Shown: one piece after another, positions 1-6,770 of the stretch
How the letters are laid out: the number at the start of each line of letters is the position of its first letter
Position numbering within the stretch: the stretch's first letter is position 1
From: Candidatus Bathyarchaeota archaeon
Lineage (GTDB): Archaea; Thermoproteota; Bathyarchaeia; TCS64
Length of the DNA: 11,240 nt
Direction: 5' to 3'
NCBI GenBank assembly: GCA_014729945.1
Contig: WJJC01000120.1
Span: 1-11,240, forward strand
The notes under the pieces: model-generated
The model's input: only the letters and a program-made list of their open reading frames with translations
The model's database searches: none
Told to the model about the DNA's origin: nothing
Translations under genes and position numbers: made by a program

Positions 1-33
1 AAAATATTATGTTTACGAGATTCAGTTAAGAGG

Positions 34-360
34 CTAATCCATATCTAGGTAGCCTTTTCTCTGCAACCAGTAAGCCTGGTTCTTGGTGTACCGGAAAATG
101 ATGTCGCCTTTCTCATCTGACTGGAACTCCCATGGACTCACAAGTACAACGTCTCCCTCGCGAACCCAGTTCCTCTTCTTCATCTTACCTCTTATGCGGC
201 AGACGCGGGTCTCTCCGTCCTGACACTTTACATTCATACGAGTGTATCCTAAGTTCTTCTTAACGACACCTAGCACATCATACTCATTGGGCATCTTGAT
301 GTGCTTCCGGATATCTCCCTCGTTTTTAACTAATCTTTTACCCACGTTTATACAATCCAC
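34..360 (-). CDS. eif1A: Archaeal translation initiation factor 1A (aIF1A)
   Basis: Small cytoplasmic factor that binds the A-site region of the small ribosomal subunit during translation initiation. It is the archaeal counterpart of eIF1A and bacterial IF1. The 108-residue product has a basic N-terminal tail and then an S1/IF1-type OB fold (about residues 26-95). Family signatures visible are LGVV near residue 30, a run ending VCRIRGKMKKRNW, the GDVVLVSPWEF strand and a C-terminal RYTKNQAYWL stretch. Length is normal for archaeal aIF1A. The start is a GTG, chosen because a TATA-like box is centred about 24 bp upstream, which fits a leaderless message. A second in-frame GTG lies five codons further in (345), and ATG codon 23 would remove the basic tail and seems less likely. 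It is divergent from the YqhQ-like gene. The identification is secure; the exact start is less so. Confidence 0.95.
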   Translation of the reverse strand: MDCINVGKRLVKNEGDIRKHIKMPNEYDVLGVVKKNLGYTRMNVKCQDGETRVCRIRGKMKKRNWVREGDVVLVSPWEFQSDEKGDIIFRYTKNQAYWLQRKGYLDMD

Positions 361-380
361 CCATCGATCTTTTTGGGCTT

Positions 381-388
381 CTTATAAA
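381..388 (-). promoter_or_regulatory. TATA-like box of the aIF1A gene
   Basis: On the minus strand this reads TTTATAAG. It is centred about 24 bp upstream of the GTG at 360, the spacing expected between an archaeal TATA box and the transcription start. This predicts a leaderless aIF1A mRNA. Prediction by pattern and spacing only. Confidence 0.55.
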
Positions 389-572
389 TGATCCGAAAAA
401 GAGATGAAAATAATTACTTAATATAGAGAATTAAACATAATAAATAGATGATTCTATATGTAAAAATGATTAATATTTGTTTTTCACTTCAAAGTTTATT
501 ATAAATAATAAAAAAAATACCTCCTTCATGTAATAAATGGGTATCAACTGGAAATATTCCATCACATGATAT

Positions 573-580
573 ACTTATAC
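573..580 (+). promoter_or_regulatory. TATA-like box of the YqhQ-like gene
   Basis: The octamer ACTTATAC is centred about 27 bp upstream of the ATG at 604. There is no Shine-Dalgarno sequence before that ATG, so a leaderless transcript is the simplest reading. Confidence 0.5.
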
Positions 581-603
581 GCAAGAGAAAACCCAATGGT
601 AAT

Positions 604-1485
604 ATGTCCAAGGATGTCGAGGAATCATTAGCATATGGAGGTCAAGCACTCATAGAAGGAGTGATGATGCGCTCAGGTGGAACCATAGTAATGTGCGTCA
701 GACAACCTAACCAAGAGATAGCGACATTCTGTGAACAGACCAACAGTGTAACAAATAAGAACAGAGTATTATCCCTTCCATTCATCCGTGGAATATCCAC
801 GTTATTTGAGACTATGTACTATGGCATGAAGGCTATGATGCAGAGCGCAAATATGATACTGGAGGAAGAGGACGAGGAGTTCAACTTATTCGACTATTTT
901 ATTCTCATAGTGATGCTACTCTTTATGAATGGCTTATTCATCGCCATCCCATTTGTTTTAACTAATTATCTCGGATTGATCGGGTTATGGTTTAATGTAG
1001 TCGAGTCTCTTATTCGTCTCTCATTGTTCGTAGGGTACCTTTACGTTGTATCGCTTTGGGGGGAAGTTGCTAGGGTCTTCCAGTACCATGGGGCAGAGCA
1101 CAAAGCAATCAACGCTTTTGAGGCTGGCTCAAATATGGAGGTCGAGGATGTGGCAAAGTACTCTAGACTTAATCCAAGATGCGGCACGTCTTTCCTATTC
1201 CTGACACTGTTAACCAGTATCGCGTTATTCGCCATGATCCCGAGAACAACTTACCTCCTAAGATTAACATACAGACTCATGCTGATACCGGTAATAGCCG
1301 GAGTAAGCTACGAATTACTAAAACTAAGCGATAGGTACAGAAACTCCACCATTATGAAGAGGATTATTATGCCAGGGTTATGGTTCCAGAGACTCACAAC
1401 AAAGGAGCCATCCAAGGATATGATAGAAGTGGCGGTAAAAGCGTTGAAAGAAGTAAAAAACATAGAAGAGCTAAAAAAAGAGTGA
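604..1485 (+). CDS. YqhQ/DUF1385 family integral membrane protein
   Basis: Member of the DUF1385 (YqhQ) family, known mainly from bacteria and of unsettled biochemical role; databases often call it a putative metal-dependent enzyme. Family signatures in the 293-residue product are GGQALIEGVMMR (residues 12-23), the YHGAEHKAIN motif (161-170, with His162, Glu165 and His166 as possible metal ligands), the RCGTSFLF stretch with Cys193, and a C-terminal block with PGLWFQ and LTTKEP. Hydrophobic helices lie at about 97-121, 125-155, 196-212 and 218-236, so it is a membrane protein. An acidic run (EEEDEEF, about 87-93) precedes the first helix. Length is close to, slightly shorter than, B. subtilis YqhQ. 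It ends 22 bp from the convergent oxidoreductase gene. Family assignment is firm; function is unknown. Confidence 0.88.
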   Translation: MSKDVEESLAYGGQALIEGVMMRSGGTIVMCVRQPNQEIATFCEQTNSVTNKNRVLSLPFIRGISTLFETMYYGMKAMMQSANMILEEEDEEFNLFDYFILIVMLLFMNGLFIAIPFVLTNYLGLIGLWFNVVESLIRLSLFVGYLYVVSLWGEVARVFQYHGAEHKAINAFEAGSNMEVEDVAKYSRLNPRCGTSFLFLTLLTSIALFAMIPRTTYLLRLTYRLMLIPVIAGVSYELLKLSDRYRNSTIMKRIIMPGLWFQRLTTKEPSKDMIEVAVKALKEVKNIEELKKE

Positions 1486-1486
1486 A

Positions 1487-1515
1487 TAGCCCAAAGGGTT
1501 AATTGTTTTATTTGT
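1487..1515 (+). terminator. Possible transcription end of the YqhQ-like gene
   Basis: Just after the stop codon there is a very short hairpin-like CCC-AAA-GGG followed by T-rich sequence (TTAATTGTTTTATTT). Archaeal termination mostly relies on T-rich tracts, so this is plausible. It is weak and runs into the end of the convergent gene. Confidence 0.3.
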
Positions 1516-2359
1516 AGCTGGGTAAGATGTCTTCAGCGAATTTCTCTATGTCCTTGGTCAGTGTTTCCCTTGGGAATGCAATATTGCAGTAGGTACATCC
1601 TTTCTCCTCAGCCTCCTCGATGATCTCTAGATAGCTTGAGGCATCATAACTCCCTTGAGCGCCCATTATTCCACCCATGAACTCGATCTTATCAACTCTA
1701 TCTGCTTCCTCCGCAGCATCCAAGACAATCTCCTTCATCTCATAGAATCTATGACCCTGCCAAGGTGGAACAAAACAAATATCACCCTCCCTCCCAGTAA
1801 GTCTAAGCATCCTATTCCCCGAGCTACCGAAAAGTATCTTTGGATACGGTTTCTGTACAGGTTTGGGGTCTAGTACAGCCTCCTTCATACTGTAAAACTC
1901 AGAATCATGAGACACCTTGTCCTCGGTCCATAGACGTTTTATTATATCCAGAGCCTCTATTGTCTTATCAACACGTTTCTTTGCGCCCATCCATTCACTG
2001 TAACCGTTGAACTCCACCTTGCTCCAACCAGCACCTGTTCCAAGCAACACTCTTCCACCTGATAAGACATCCAGTGTGGAGAGTCTTTTAGCTAGTAAGC
2101 CCGGTGGCCTGAAGGGCAGTGGAGTTACAAGGGTTCCTAGGTGGATGTTCTCTGTTTTTCCAGCCAAGTAGGTTAGAGTTGTCCACGTCTCAAGAGTATC
2201 ATACGGGTTCTCCATGTTGTGACCTATTTCTTCTCCCCACATGTAATGGTCGGGCATCAGCGCGCCATCGAATCCCTGTTTATCAGCCTCTATAATTCCG
2301 TTGATGATAGAGTCCAAGTTAGAGTACAAGTTTCCTAAACCAGTCAAGAAGAACTTCAA
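1508..2359 (-). CDS. Luciferase-like (LLM class) flavin/F420-dependent oxidoreductase
   Basis: TIM-barrel oxidoreductase of the bacterial luciferase superfamily, which uses FMN or coenzyme F420; the substrate cannot be told from sequence. Signatures, numbered from the TTG start, are the first beta strand LKFFLTG at the N-terminus, MPDHYMWG (35-42), LGTLVTP (74-80), SGGRVLLGTGAGW (100-112), EALDIIKRLW (135-144) and DPKPVQKPYPKILFG (164-178). The reading frame stays open upstream to 2431, but that extension overlaps the end of the RidA gene and encodes residues unlike the family. I therefore place the start at the TTG at 2359 (283 residues), which puts the first barrel strand at the N-terminus. 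A TTG three codons upstream (2368) is an alternative and fits better with a leaderless message from the TTTTAAAC box at 2389-2396. It lies 40 bp downstream of RidA on the same strand, possibly co-transcribed. Confidence 0.85.
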   Translation of the reverse strand: MKFFLTGLGNLYSNLDSIINGIIEADKQGFDGALMPDHYMWGEEIGHNMENPYDTLETWTTLTYLAGKTENIHLGTLVTPLPFRPPGLLAKRLSTLDVLSGGRVLLGTGAGWSKVEFNGYSEWMGAKKRVDKTIEALDIIKRLWTEDKVSHDSEFYSMKEAVLDPKPVQKPYPKILFGSSGNRMLRLTGREGDICFVPPWQGHRFYEMKEIVLDAAEEADRVDKIEFMGGIMGAQGSYDASSYLEIIEEAEEKGCTYCNIAFPRETLTKDIEKFAEDILPSYK

Positions 2360-2388
2360 ACTAATCAAAATATAAGAAGAGAGGAATA

Positions 2389-2396
2389 GTTTAAAA
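2389..2396 (-). promoter_or_regulatory. Possible TATA-like box of the LLM oxidoreductase gene
   Basis: TTTTAAAC on the minus strand sits just after the RidA stop codon region and about 24-33 bp before the two candidate TTG starts. It suggests the oxidoreductase gene can be transcribed separately from RidA. Weak evidence. Confidence 0.35.
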
Positions 2397-2399
2397 CCT

Positions 2400-2774
2400 T
2401 CAGTCCTTGTAGAGCACCAACTCAATCTCAACTAGAATATCTGGGTGAACCATATCACAGACCACGGTACTTCGCACGGGCTTATTCGCTTCAAAAAAGC
2501 CACCGTACACCTCGTTCATGGCACTAAAGTCTTCCATATGTTTGAGGAAAACCGTTGATTTAACCGCGTCGTTGAAGGTTACACCGGCTGCGTCTAGGGT
2601 CTTTTTTATCTTCACCATTGTATGACGGGTCTGGCTCTCTATATCAGTTAAATTGTTGCCTTCCTCATCCCTTAGGGCAGCGTGACCTGATATATAGACG
2701 AACCCACCGGCTTTCACGATGTTGCTGAAGGGTAGTCTCTGATCCTCGGATAACGTAATGTATTCTTTAGGCAT
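2400..2774 (-). CDS. ridA: RidA/YjgF/UK114 family enamine-imine deaminase
   Basis: Small cytoplasmic protein of the Rid family, normally a trimer, which hydrolyses reactive enamine/imine intermediates such as 2-aminoacrylate released by PLP enzymes. The 124-residue product matches the family length. The catalytic arginine is present in PVRSTVV (Arg101) and the conserved glutamate in VEIELV (Glu116); their 15-residue spacing matches that of E. coli RidA Arg105 and Glu120. FVYISGHAA (25-33) is the usual early strand. The ATG at 2774 has a TATA-like box about 24 bp upstream and no Shine-Dalgarno, implying a leaderless mRNA. It is divergent from the zinc-ribbon gene. The retained Arg supports true deaminase activity over an inactive Rid subgroup, though the substrate is an inference. 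Confidence 0.92.
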   Translation of the reverse strand: MPKEYITLSEDQRLPFSNIVKAGGFVYISGHAALRDEEGNNLTDIESQTRHTMVKIKKTLDAAGVTFNDAVKSTVFLKHMEDFSAMNEVYGGFFEANKPVRSTVVCDMVHPDILVEIELVLYKD

Positions 2775-2794
2775 AACTAGGTTGATTACTGGAG

Positions 2795-2802
2795 CCTTTT
2801 AT
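2795..2802 (-). promoter_or_regulatory. TATA-like box of the ridA gene
   Basis: On the minus strand this reads ATAAAAGG, centred about 24 bp upstream of the ATG at 2774. It is one of the clearer TATA-box matches in the window. Confidence 0.55.
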
Positions 2803-2821
2803 GGGGTTTGGTTCGATGAAC

Positions 2822-2829
2822 CTATATCC
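2822..2829 (+). promoter_or_regulatory. TATA-like box of the acidic zinc-ribbon protein gene
   Basis: CTATATCC is centred about 26 bp before the TTG at 2852 and about 35 bp before the ATG at 2861. It implies transcription starting near 2852, giving either a leaderless TTG start or a leader of roughly 9 nt before the ATG. Confidence 0.45.
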
Positions 2830-2860
2830 TAAGATGTAATACTAGAAACAGTTGGGGGCC

Positions 2861-3592
2861 ATGTGGTACAACGATCTCTTAATGATATTGATGGGTTTCG
2901 TAGCTGTGTTAATGATAGCAATGGCTTTAGTAGTGTTTACACGGGTTAACAAGCCATCGGTGGAAGAGGAAGAAGAGGAACCCAATAAAATATTAGTGGA
3001 GGAAGACTTTGAGAAAGAAAGAGATACAGAAAAACCAGAATCCAATGAAACCTCACTAGACACCACCAAACCCATCACAGAGAAGAAAGAAGAGCCAAAA
3101 ACCACCGATAAAGAGAAAGAAAACCAGATAGAAGTAACGGTTTCTGAAGAAATTGAATCCAGTACAAAGGAAGAGGTTGTTGAGATAACACCCGTTGAAA
3201 AAATAATAGTTGAGCCAGAACCCAAGGAAAAAGAAACATTGACGACTGAGACAAAAGAAGAAGTGGTCATAACACCAAATGAGACCTTCTATGAATTAGA
3301 ACCAAAAAATGAAATGCATCAAGAGGAAGAGCCAGAAAAAACAGACGTACCCGAGGTAGAAAAATCGTTACCAGAAATAGAAGACCCTGAAGAAGAACAA
3401 GGAGTAACCAAGGAAAAACCCAAGAGAAGGATAAGAAAACCAGTAATAGATGAATCAGATCCAGACCTGAAAATAGATCTAGGAGTTGAAACCTGTCCCC
3501 ACTGTGGCTCAAAGGTACCTAACACAATCTACTGCATAAACTGTGGGGGAGCATTGGACCCGGAGAACACAATTGGGTTAGACGAGGAATAA
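2861..3592 (+). CDS. Membrane-anchored acidic protein with C-terminal zinc ribbon
   Basis: No named family recognised beyond its domains. The 243-residue product starts with one hydrophobic helix (about residues 5-27). Positive residues lie just after the helix and none before it, so the predicted topology is N-terminus outside and the rest in the cytoplasm. Next comes a long, low-complexity Glu/Lys/Thr-rich and probably disordered region (about 33-190), then a basic patch (KPKRRIRKP) and a four-cysteine zinc ribbon, CPHC...CINC (Cys212, 215, 225, 228), followed by a short acidic tail. Such ribbons usually mediate protein or nucleic acid contacts, so a tethered adaptor is a reasonable guess only. 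ATG 2861 is preferred over TTG 2852, which would add three residues. Its stop codon is 1 bp from the stop of the convergent OsmC gene. Confidence 0.75.
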   Translation: MWYNDLLMILMGFVAVLMIAMALVVFTRVNKPSVEEEEEEPNKILVEEDFEKERDTEKPESNETSLDTTKPITEKKEEPKTTDKEKENQIEVTVSEEIESSTKEEVVEITPVEKIIVEPEPKEKETLTTETKEEVVITPNETFYELEPKNEMHQEEEPEKTDVPEVEKSLPEIEDPEEEQGVTKEKPKRRIRKPVIDESDPDLKIDLGVETCPHCGSKVPNTIYCINCGGALDPENTIGLDEE

Positions 3593-3593
3593 G

Positions 3594-3998
3594 TTACAGG
3601 ATCTCAAGCTCATAAACAGGTTCTATACCTGCGTCCTTCCAGATTACACCCACTGGACAAGTTATAGAGGTGATATCAAGAATCTTCTCCAATGCTTTTC
3701 TAGAAGCATCACTCTTTATTTTCACCAAGAACTCAACTGACTCAATGGTTTTTGAGCCCTCTGGTTTATCGGCCAGTACTTCAACCTCTAGACCATCAAA
3801 GCTAACTCTTCTTTTCTCGGCCACGATCTTGAAGATGGTTACTATACATCCAGCGTAACTCATTACGGATAACTCAAGTGCTGTCGGTCCTTGGTCTTCG
3901 GCGCTTGGTAGGTCACAGATGGTCTGATGTCCTCTGCCATCACTGAGAAGCACCTGTGAATTACCCATCCACTCAGCGGTTGACTTAATTACACCCAT
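3594..3998 (-). CDS. OsmC/Ohr family protein, likely thiol peroxidase
   Basis: Member of the OsmC superfamily, cytoplasmic dimers that reduce organic hydroperoxides with two redox cysteines. Both are present in the 134-residue product: Cys51 in SYAGC at the start of the long central helix, and Cys114 in SITCPVG. GPTALELS (37-44) is the typical lead-in to the helix and carries the conserved glutamate (Glu42). Length is normal. The ATG at 3998 has an AT-rich TATA-like sequence centred about 26 bp upstream and no Shine-Dalgarno, so it is probably leaderless and transcribed apart from the formate dehydrogenase operon that ends 78 bp upstream. Some OsmC-like proteins have other or unknown roles; the family is sure, the peroxidase activity is inferred from the two cysteines. 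Confidence 0.88.
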   Translation of the reverse strand: MGVIKSTAEWMGNSQVLLSDGRGHQTICDLPSAEDQGPTALELSVMSYAGCIVTIFKIVAEKRRVSFDGLEVEVLADKPEGSKTIESVEFLVKIKSDASRKALEKILDITSITCPVGVIWKDAGIEPVYELEIL

Positions 3999-4020
3999 TT
4001 TCCAAGATTTCGCGAAACGG

Positions 4021-4030
4021 TATATATTAT
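4021..4030 (-). promoter_or_regulatory. TATA-like box of the OsmC gene
   Basis: ATAATATATA on the minus strand is centred about 26 bp before the ATG at 3998, consistent with a leaderless transcript. Confidence 0.55.
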
Positions 4031-4040
4031 ATCTTATCTA

Positions 4041-4076
4041 GAGAAAAATTGAAGGGTAAATACTGTAAAAACAGGG
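4041..4076 (-). terminator. Possible terminator after the formate dehydrogenase operon
   Basis: Directly after the FdhA stop codon, read on the minus strand, is a small perfect hairpin (CTGT-TTTT-ACAG, 4074-4063). A second T-rich run, AATTTTTCTC (4050-4041), follows. T-rich tracts are the usual archaeal termination signal. The stem is short, so confidence is modest. Confidence 0.35.
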
Positions 4077-6770
4077 TTATAGTTTTCTAATCTTTATGGC
4101 GCATATTTTTAACTCGGGTATCTTGCTATCGGGATCCAGAGCTGGGTTGGTCAACATGTTTGCAGCAGTCTCAGCGAAGTGAAATGGAATAAATACGGTG
4201 CCCAGATCACTTCTATCAGTGATATGGACTTTACCGGTTATACTCCCACGTCTACTAGAGACCTTGACAACATCTCCAGTGCTTAAACCAAGGGATGCTG
4301 CATCCTGTGGACTGATCTCAATCGGACACTCCGGGACCAGTGTGTCCAGAACCTTGCTCCTACGAGTCATGGTTCCAGTATGGAAATGCTCCAGCATCCG
4401 CCCAGTAGTTAAGACATAAGGATACTCTTCATCAGGCAACTCATCCGCTGGCTTATACTCGACGCCATGGAATCTACCAAATCCTCTGCTGAACTTGTGC
4501 CTGTGAAGGAACTGGGTTCCCGGGTGATCGAATACTGGGCAAGGCCATTGTAGCCCATTTTCTCCAAGACGCTCATAACTGATCCCATGATATATGGGGG
4601 TAAGCTCTGCTATCTCCCTCATAATCTCCTCTGTTGATCCATAGAACATGGGGTAACCAAGCTTCGTTGAGACCTCGCAGATTATCTGCCAATCAGGTTT
4701 ACATTGACCCGGTGGCTCAACAGCTTTTCTTATACGCTGTATTCGTCTAGCTGTGTTAGTAAATGTCCCGTTTTTCTCCGCAAAGCAACAAGCAGGTAGA
4801 ACAACGTCAGCGTGTTGAGCTGTCTCCGTGAGGAAAATATCCTGCACCACCAGAAAGCTTAGAGATTTTAATCCTTCCTCAACGTGGCTAATATCAGGGT
4901 CGCTGAGCATGGGGTTCTCACCCATAATGTACATGGCCTTAACATCCCCGTTACGAGCCGCGTTGAAAGCTTCAACCACGGTTATGCCGCTACGATCATC
5001 CAGTTTAGTATTCCAAGCTTTTTCAAACTTTTTCTTACTAGTCAAGTCCTCAACGCTCTGGTATCCACTGTAAACGTTTGGTAATGCTCCTAGGTCGCAT
5101 GCGCCCTGAACATTATTTTGTCCGCGGAGTGGGTTGACACCTGTTCCGTGTTTTCCCACGTTTCCGGTTAGCATGGCCAAGTTTGCTGTGCTTAATACGT
5201 TGTCCGTTCCAGTGGTATGCTGGGTTATTCCCATGCTAAATATTATGGAGGATTTATCCGCTTTAGCGTATAGTCTGGCGGCTTCTCTTAGTTTTTCAGC
5301 GGGTATACCTGTGATGCGTTCTACCCGTTCAGGAGTATATTTAGATACGGTGTTTTTTAATTCATCAAAGTTTTCTGTGCGTTTCTCAATGAACTCTTTA
5401 TCATGCATATTCTCATTGATTATGATATTCATTAAACCATTGAACATCGCCACATCGGTACCACCACGCTGTCTAAGCCAGACAGACGCATCACGAACCA
5501 AACCAATTTTACGGGGATCGGCTACGATTAGATCGGCACCGTGATCCATTACGGCTTGTCTGATGTATTTAGCTATCACGGGGTGATTCTCGGTGGTATT
5601 ACTGCCAGTTACCAAGAAGCAGTCTGTGTCTATCATCTCCTGTATGCTGTTGGTCATAGCACCTGATCCAAAAGCCTTCACAAGTCCAGCGACTGTGGGA
5701 GCGTGACATAATCTCGCGCAGTGGTCTACGTTATTGGTACCAATAGCTGCCCGGATAAGCTTCTGGAATAAGTAATTCTCCTCATTGGTACACTTTGCTG
5801 AAGCCAAACCCACGATGGCTCTGCTTCCATACTGCTTCTTTACCTCAAGAAGTTTACCCGCCACCAGATCTAGGGCTTCATCCCATGTTGCCGCCCTAAA
5901 CTCACCGAAGTCATCCCTTACCAAAGGAGTAGTTAGTCTTTCGGGGTTATTCACCCAGTCATACCCGAATCTACCTTTTACGCATAGGCTTCCCTGGTTC
6001 TCTATGCCTGTCTCTTTTCCTCTTACCTTGATTATCTTATTGTCTTTGGTGTATAACTCCAGTGAACATCCAACTCCACAGAATGGGCACGTGGTATCTG
6101 TTAGCTCCAAGTCTTTCCATCGACCCTTGAAGCGGCTTGGTTTCTCGGTTAATGCTCCTGTTGGGCAGACCTGTATGCATTCACCGCAGTTAACGCAGTC
6201 ACTGTTAACGAATAGCTCCCCTAATCCAGCGATTACTACGGTATCATAACCCCTGTTTTTATAGCTCAGTACATCGTGGTGGCGTATCTGGTTGCATGCT
6301 GAGACACATCTCCCACAAAGGATACACATATTGGGGGCATAGAGAATCGCCGGGCTGGAGTCATCCACCGGTTTATCCACATCCTGAACCCTAAACCTAG
6401 GGTGGGTAAGATCCAGCTCTAACTCGTATGCTAGATCCTGTATGAGGCATTGACCATCTTGTTCGCATGTGACACAGTCAGCTCTATGGTTTGATAATAA
6501 TAGTTCTAGGTTTAATCTCCTAGCATCAAGTACGCGCTGGTTCTTGGTCTCAACCACCATGTCCTGAGAGATGGGTGTTGTACAGGCTGCTTCCAGTCGA
6601 TCACTTCTACCGACATCAACGACGCATATCCTGCATGCGCCGTTGGGGGGTAGTAATGGGTGATGACATAGTGTTGGTATATGTATTCTGTGCTCCTGTG
6701 CTACTTCTAGCACTGTCTGACCTTTTCTACCTGAGACTCTCTTCCCGTCGATAGTTAGCTCTACTGACAT
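4077..6770 (-). CDS. fdhA: Formate dehydrogenase catalytic subunit with NuoG/HydA-like Fe-S N-terminus (Cys form)
   Basis: Molybdopterin enzyme (Mo or W, bis-pterin) that interconverts formate and CO2 in the cytoplasm. Cluster ligands visible in order in the 897-residue product: [2Fe-2S] Cys35/46/49/63; His95-Cys99/102/108; two [4Fe-4S] sites Cys149/152/155/159 and Cys192/195/198/202; and the catalytic-domain [4Fe-4S] Cys228/231/235/263. The active-site loop reads VDHCARLCHAPTVAGL. Cys355 takes the position of selenocysteine in Sec-type enzymes, followed by the conserved His356. The C-terminal pterin-binding domain has the formate dehydrogenase signature HFHTGTMTRR. The N-terminal arm is the type that docks on NuoF-like subunits, matching the two genes upstream. 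The ATG abuts the stop of the NuoF-like gene and has a perfect GGAGGT 7 nt upstream. No F420-reducing (FdhB-type) or membrane subunit is adjacent. Formate specificity is well supported by the loop; a different oxidoreductase activity is less likely. Confidence 0.93.
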   Translation of the reverse strand: MSVELTIDGKRVSGRKGQTVLEVAQEHRIHIPTLCHHPLLPPNGACRICVVDVGRSDRLEAACTTPISQDMVVETKNQRVLDARRLNLELLLSNHRADCVTCEQDGQCLIQDLAYELELDLTHPRFRVQDVDKPVDDSSPAILYAPNMCILCGRCVSACNQIRHHDVLSYKNRGYDTVVIAGLGELFVNSDCVNCGECIQVCPTGALTEKPSRFKGRWKDLELTDTTCPFCGVGCSLELYTKDNKIIKVRGKETGIENQGSLCVKGRFGYDWVNNPERLTTPLVRDDFGEFRAATWDEALDLVAGKLLEVKKQYGSRAIVGLASAKCTNEENYLFQKLIRAAIGTNNVDHCARLCHAPTVAGLVKAFGSGAMTNSIQEMIDTDCFLVTGSNTTENHPVIAKYIRQAVMDHGADLIVADPRKIGLVRDASVWLRQRGGTDVAMFNGLMNIIINENMHDKEFIEKRTENFDELKNTVSKYTPERVERITGIPAEKLREAARLYAKADKSSIIFSMGITQHTTGTDNVLSTANLAMLTGNVGKHGTGVNPLRGQNNVQGACDLGALPNVYSGYQSVEDLTSKKKFEKAWNTKLDDRSGITVVEAFNAARNGDVKAMYIMGENPMLSDPDISHVEEGLKSLSFLVVQDIFLTETAQHADVVLPACCFAEKNGTFTNTARRIQRIRKAVEPPGQCKPDWQIICEVSTKLGYPMFYGSTEEIMREIAELTPIYHGISYERLGENGLQWPCPVFDHPGTQFLHRHKFSRGFGRFHGVEYKPADELPDEEYPYVLTTGRMLEHFHTGTMTRRSKVLDTLVPECPIEISPQDAASLGLSTGDVVKVSSRRGSITGKVHITDRSDLGTVFIPFHFAETAANMLTNPALDPDSKIPELKICAIKIRKL

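Larger units (their letters stand above)
361..603. other. Divergent AT-rich intergenic region between aIF1A and the YqhQ-like gene
   Basis: About 243 bp of very AT-rich DNA that should hold the promoters of both flanking genes. Besides the two TATA-like boxes it contains an imperfect inverted repeat (arms about 421-431 and 451-459, ATATAG..GAAT against ATTCTATAT) and an A8 tract at about 510-518. I see no tRNA, no convincing C/D-box RNA and no credible open reading frame. Confidence 0.6.

Noticed and set aside
20..30. The 11-mer ATTCAGTTAAG also occurs at 9765-9775 upstream of the TPR gene
   Set aside because: Several identical 11-mer pairs are expected by chance in a window this size; the contexts are not clearly equivalent.
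470..529. Minus-strand 19-codon frame starting ATGAAGGAGG before a T8 tract
   Set aside because: Very AT-rich, with no ribosome site or promoter at the right spacing and no recognisable peptide; probably chance.
2360..2431. Longer N-terminus for the LLM oxidoreductase
   Set aside because: It would overlap the RidA gene, and the added residues do not resemble the family; the conserved first strand begins at the TTG at 2359.
2842..3270. Long Ser-rich open frame on the minus strand opposite the zinc-ribbon gene
   Set aside because: It is the complement of the Glu/Lys/Thr-rich linker, whose codon bias removes stops on the other strand; it has no recognisable domain.
5785..6249. Plus-strand open frame of about 154 codons inside fdhA, and similar ones opposite the NuoF-like gene
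   Set aside because: They lie antisense to strongly conserved coding sequence and match no known protein pattern.
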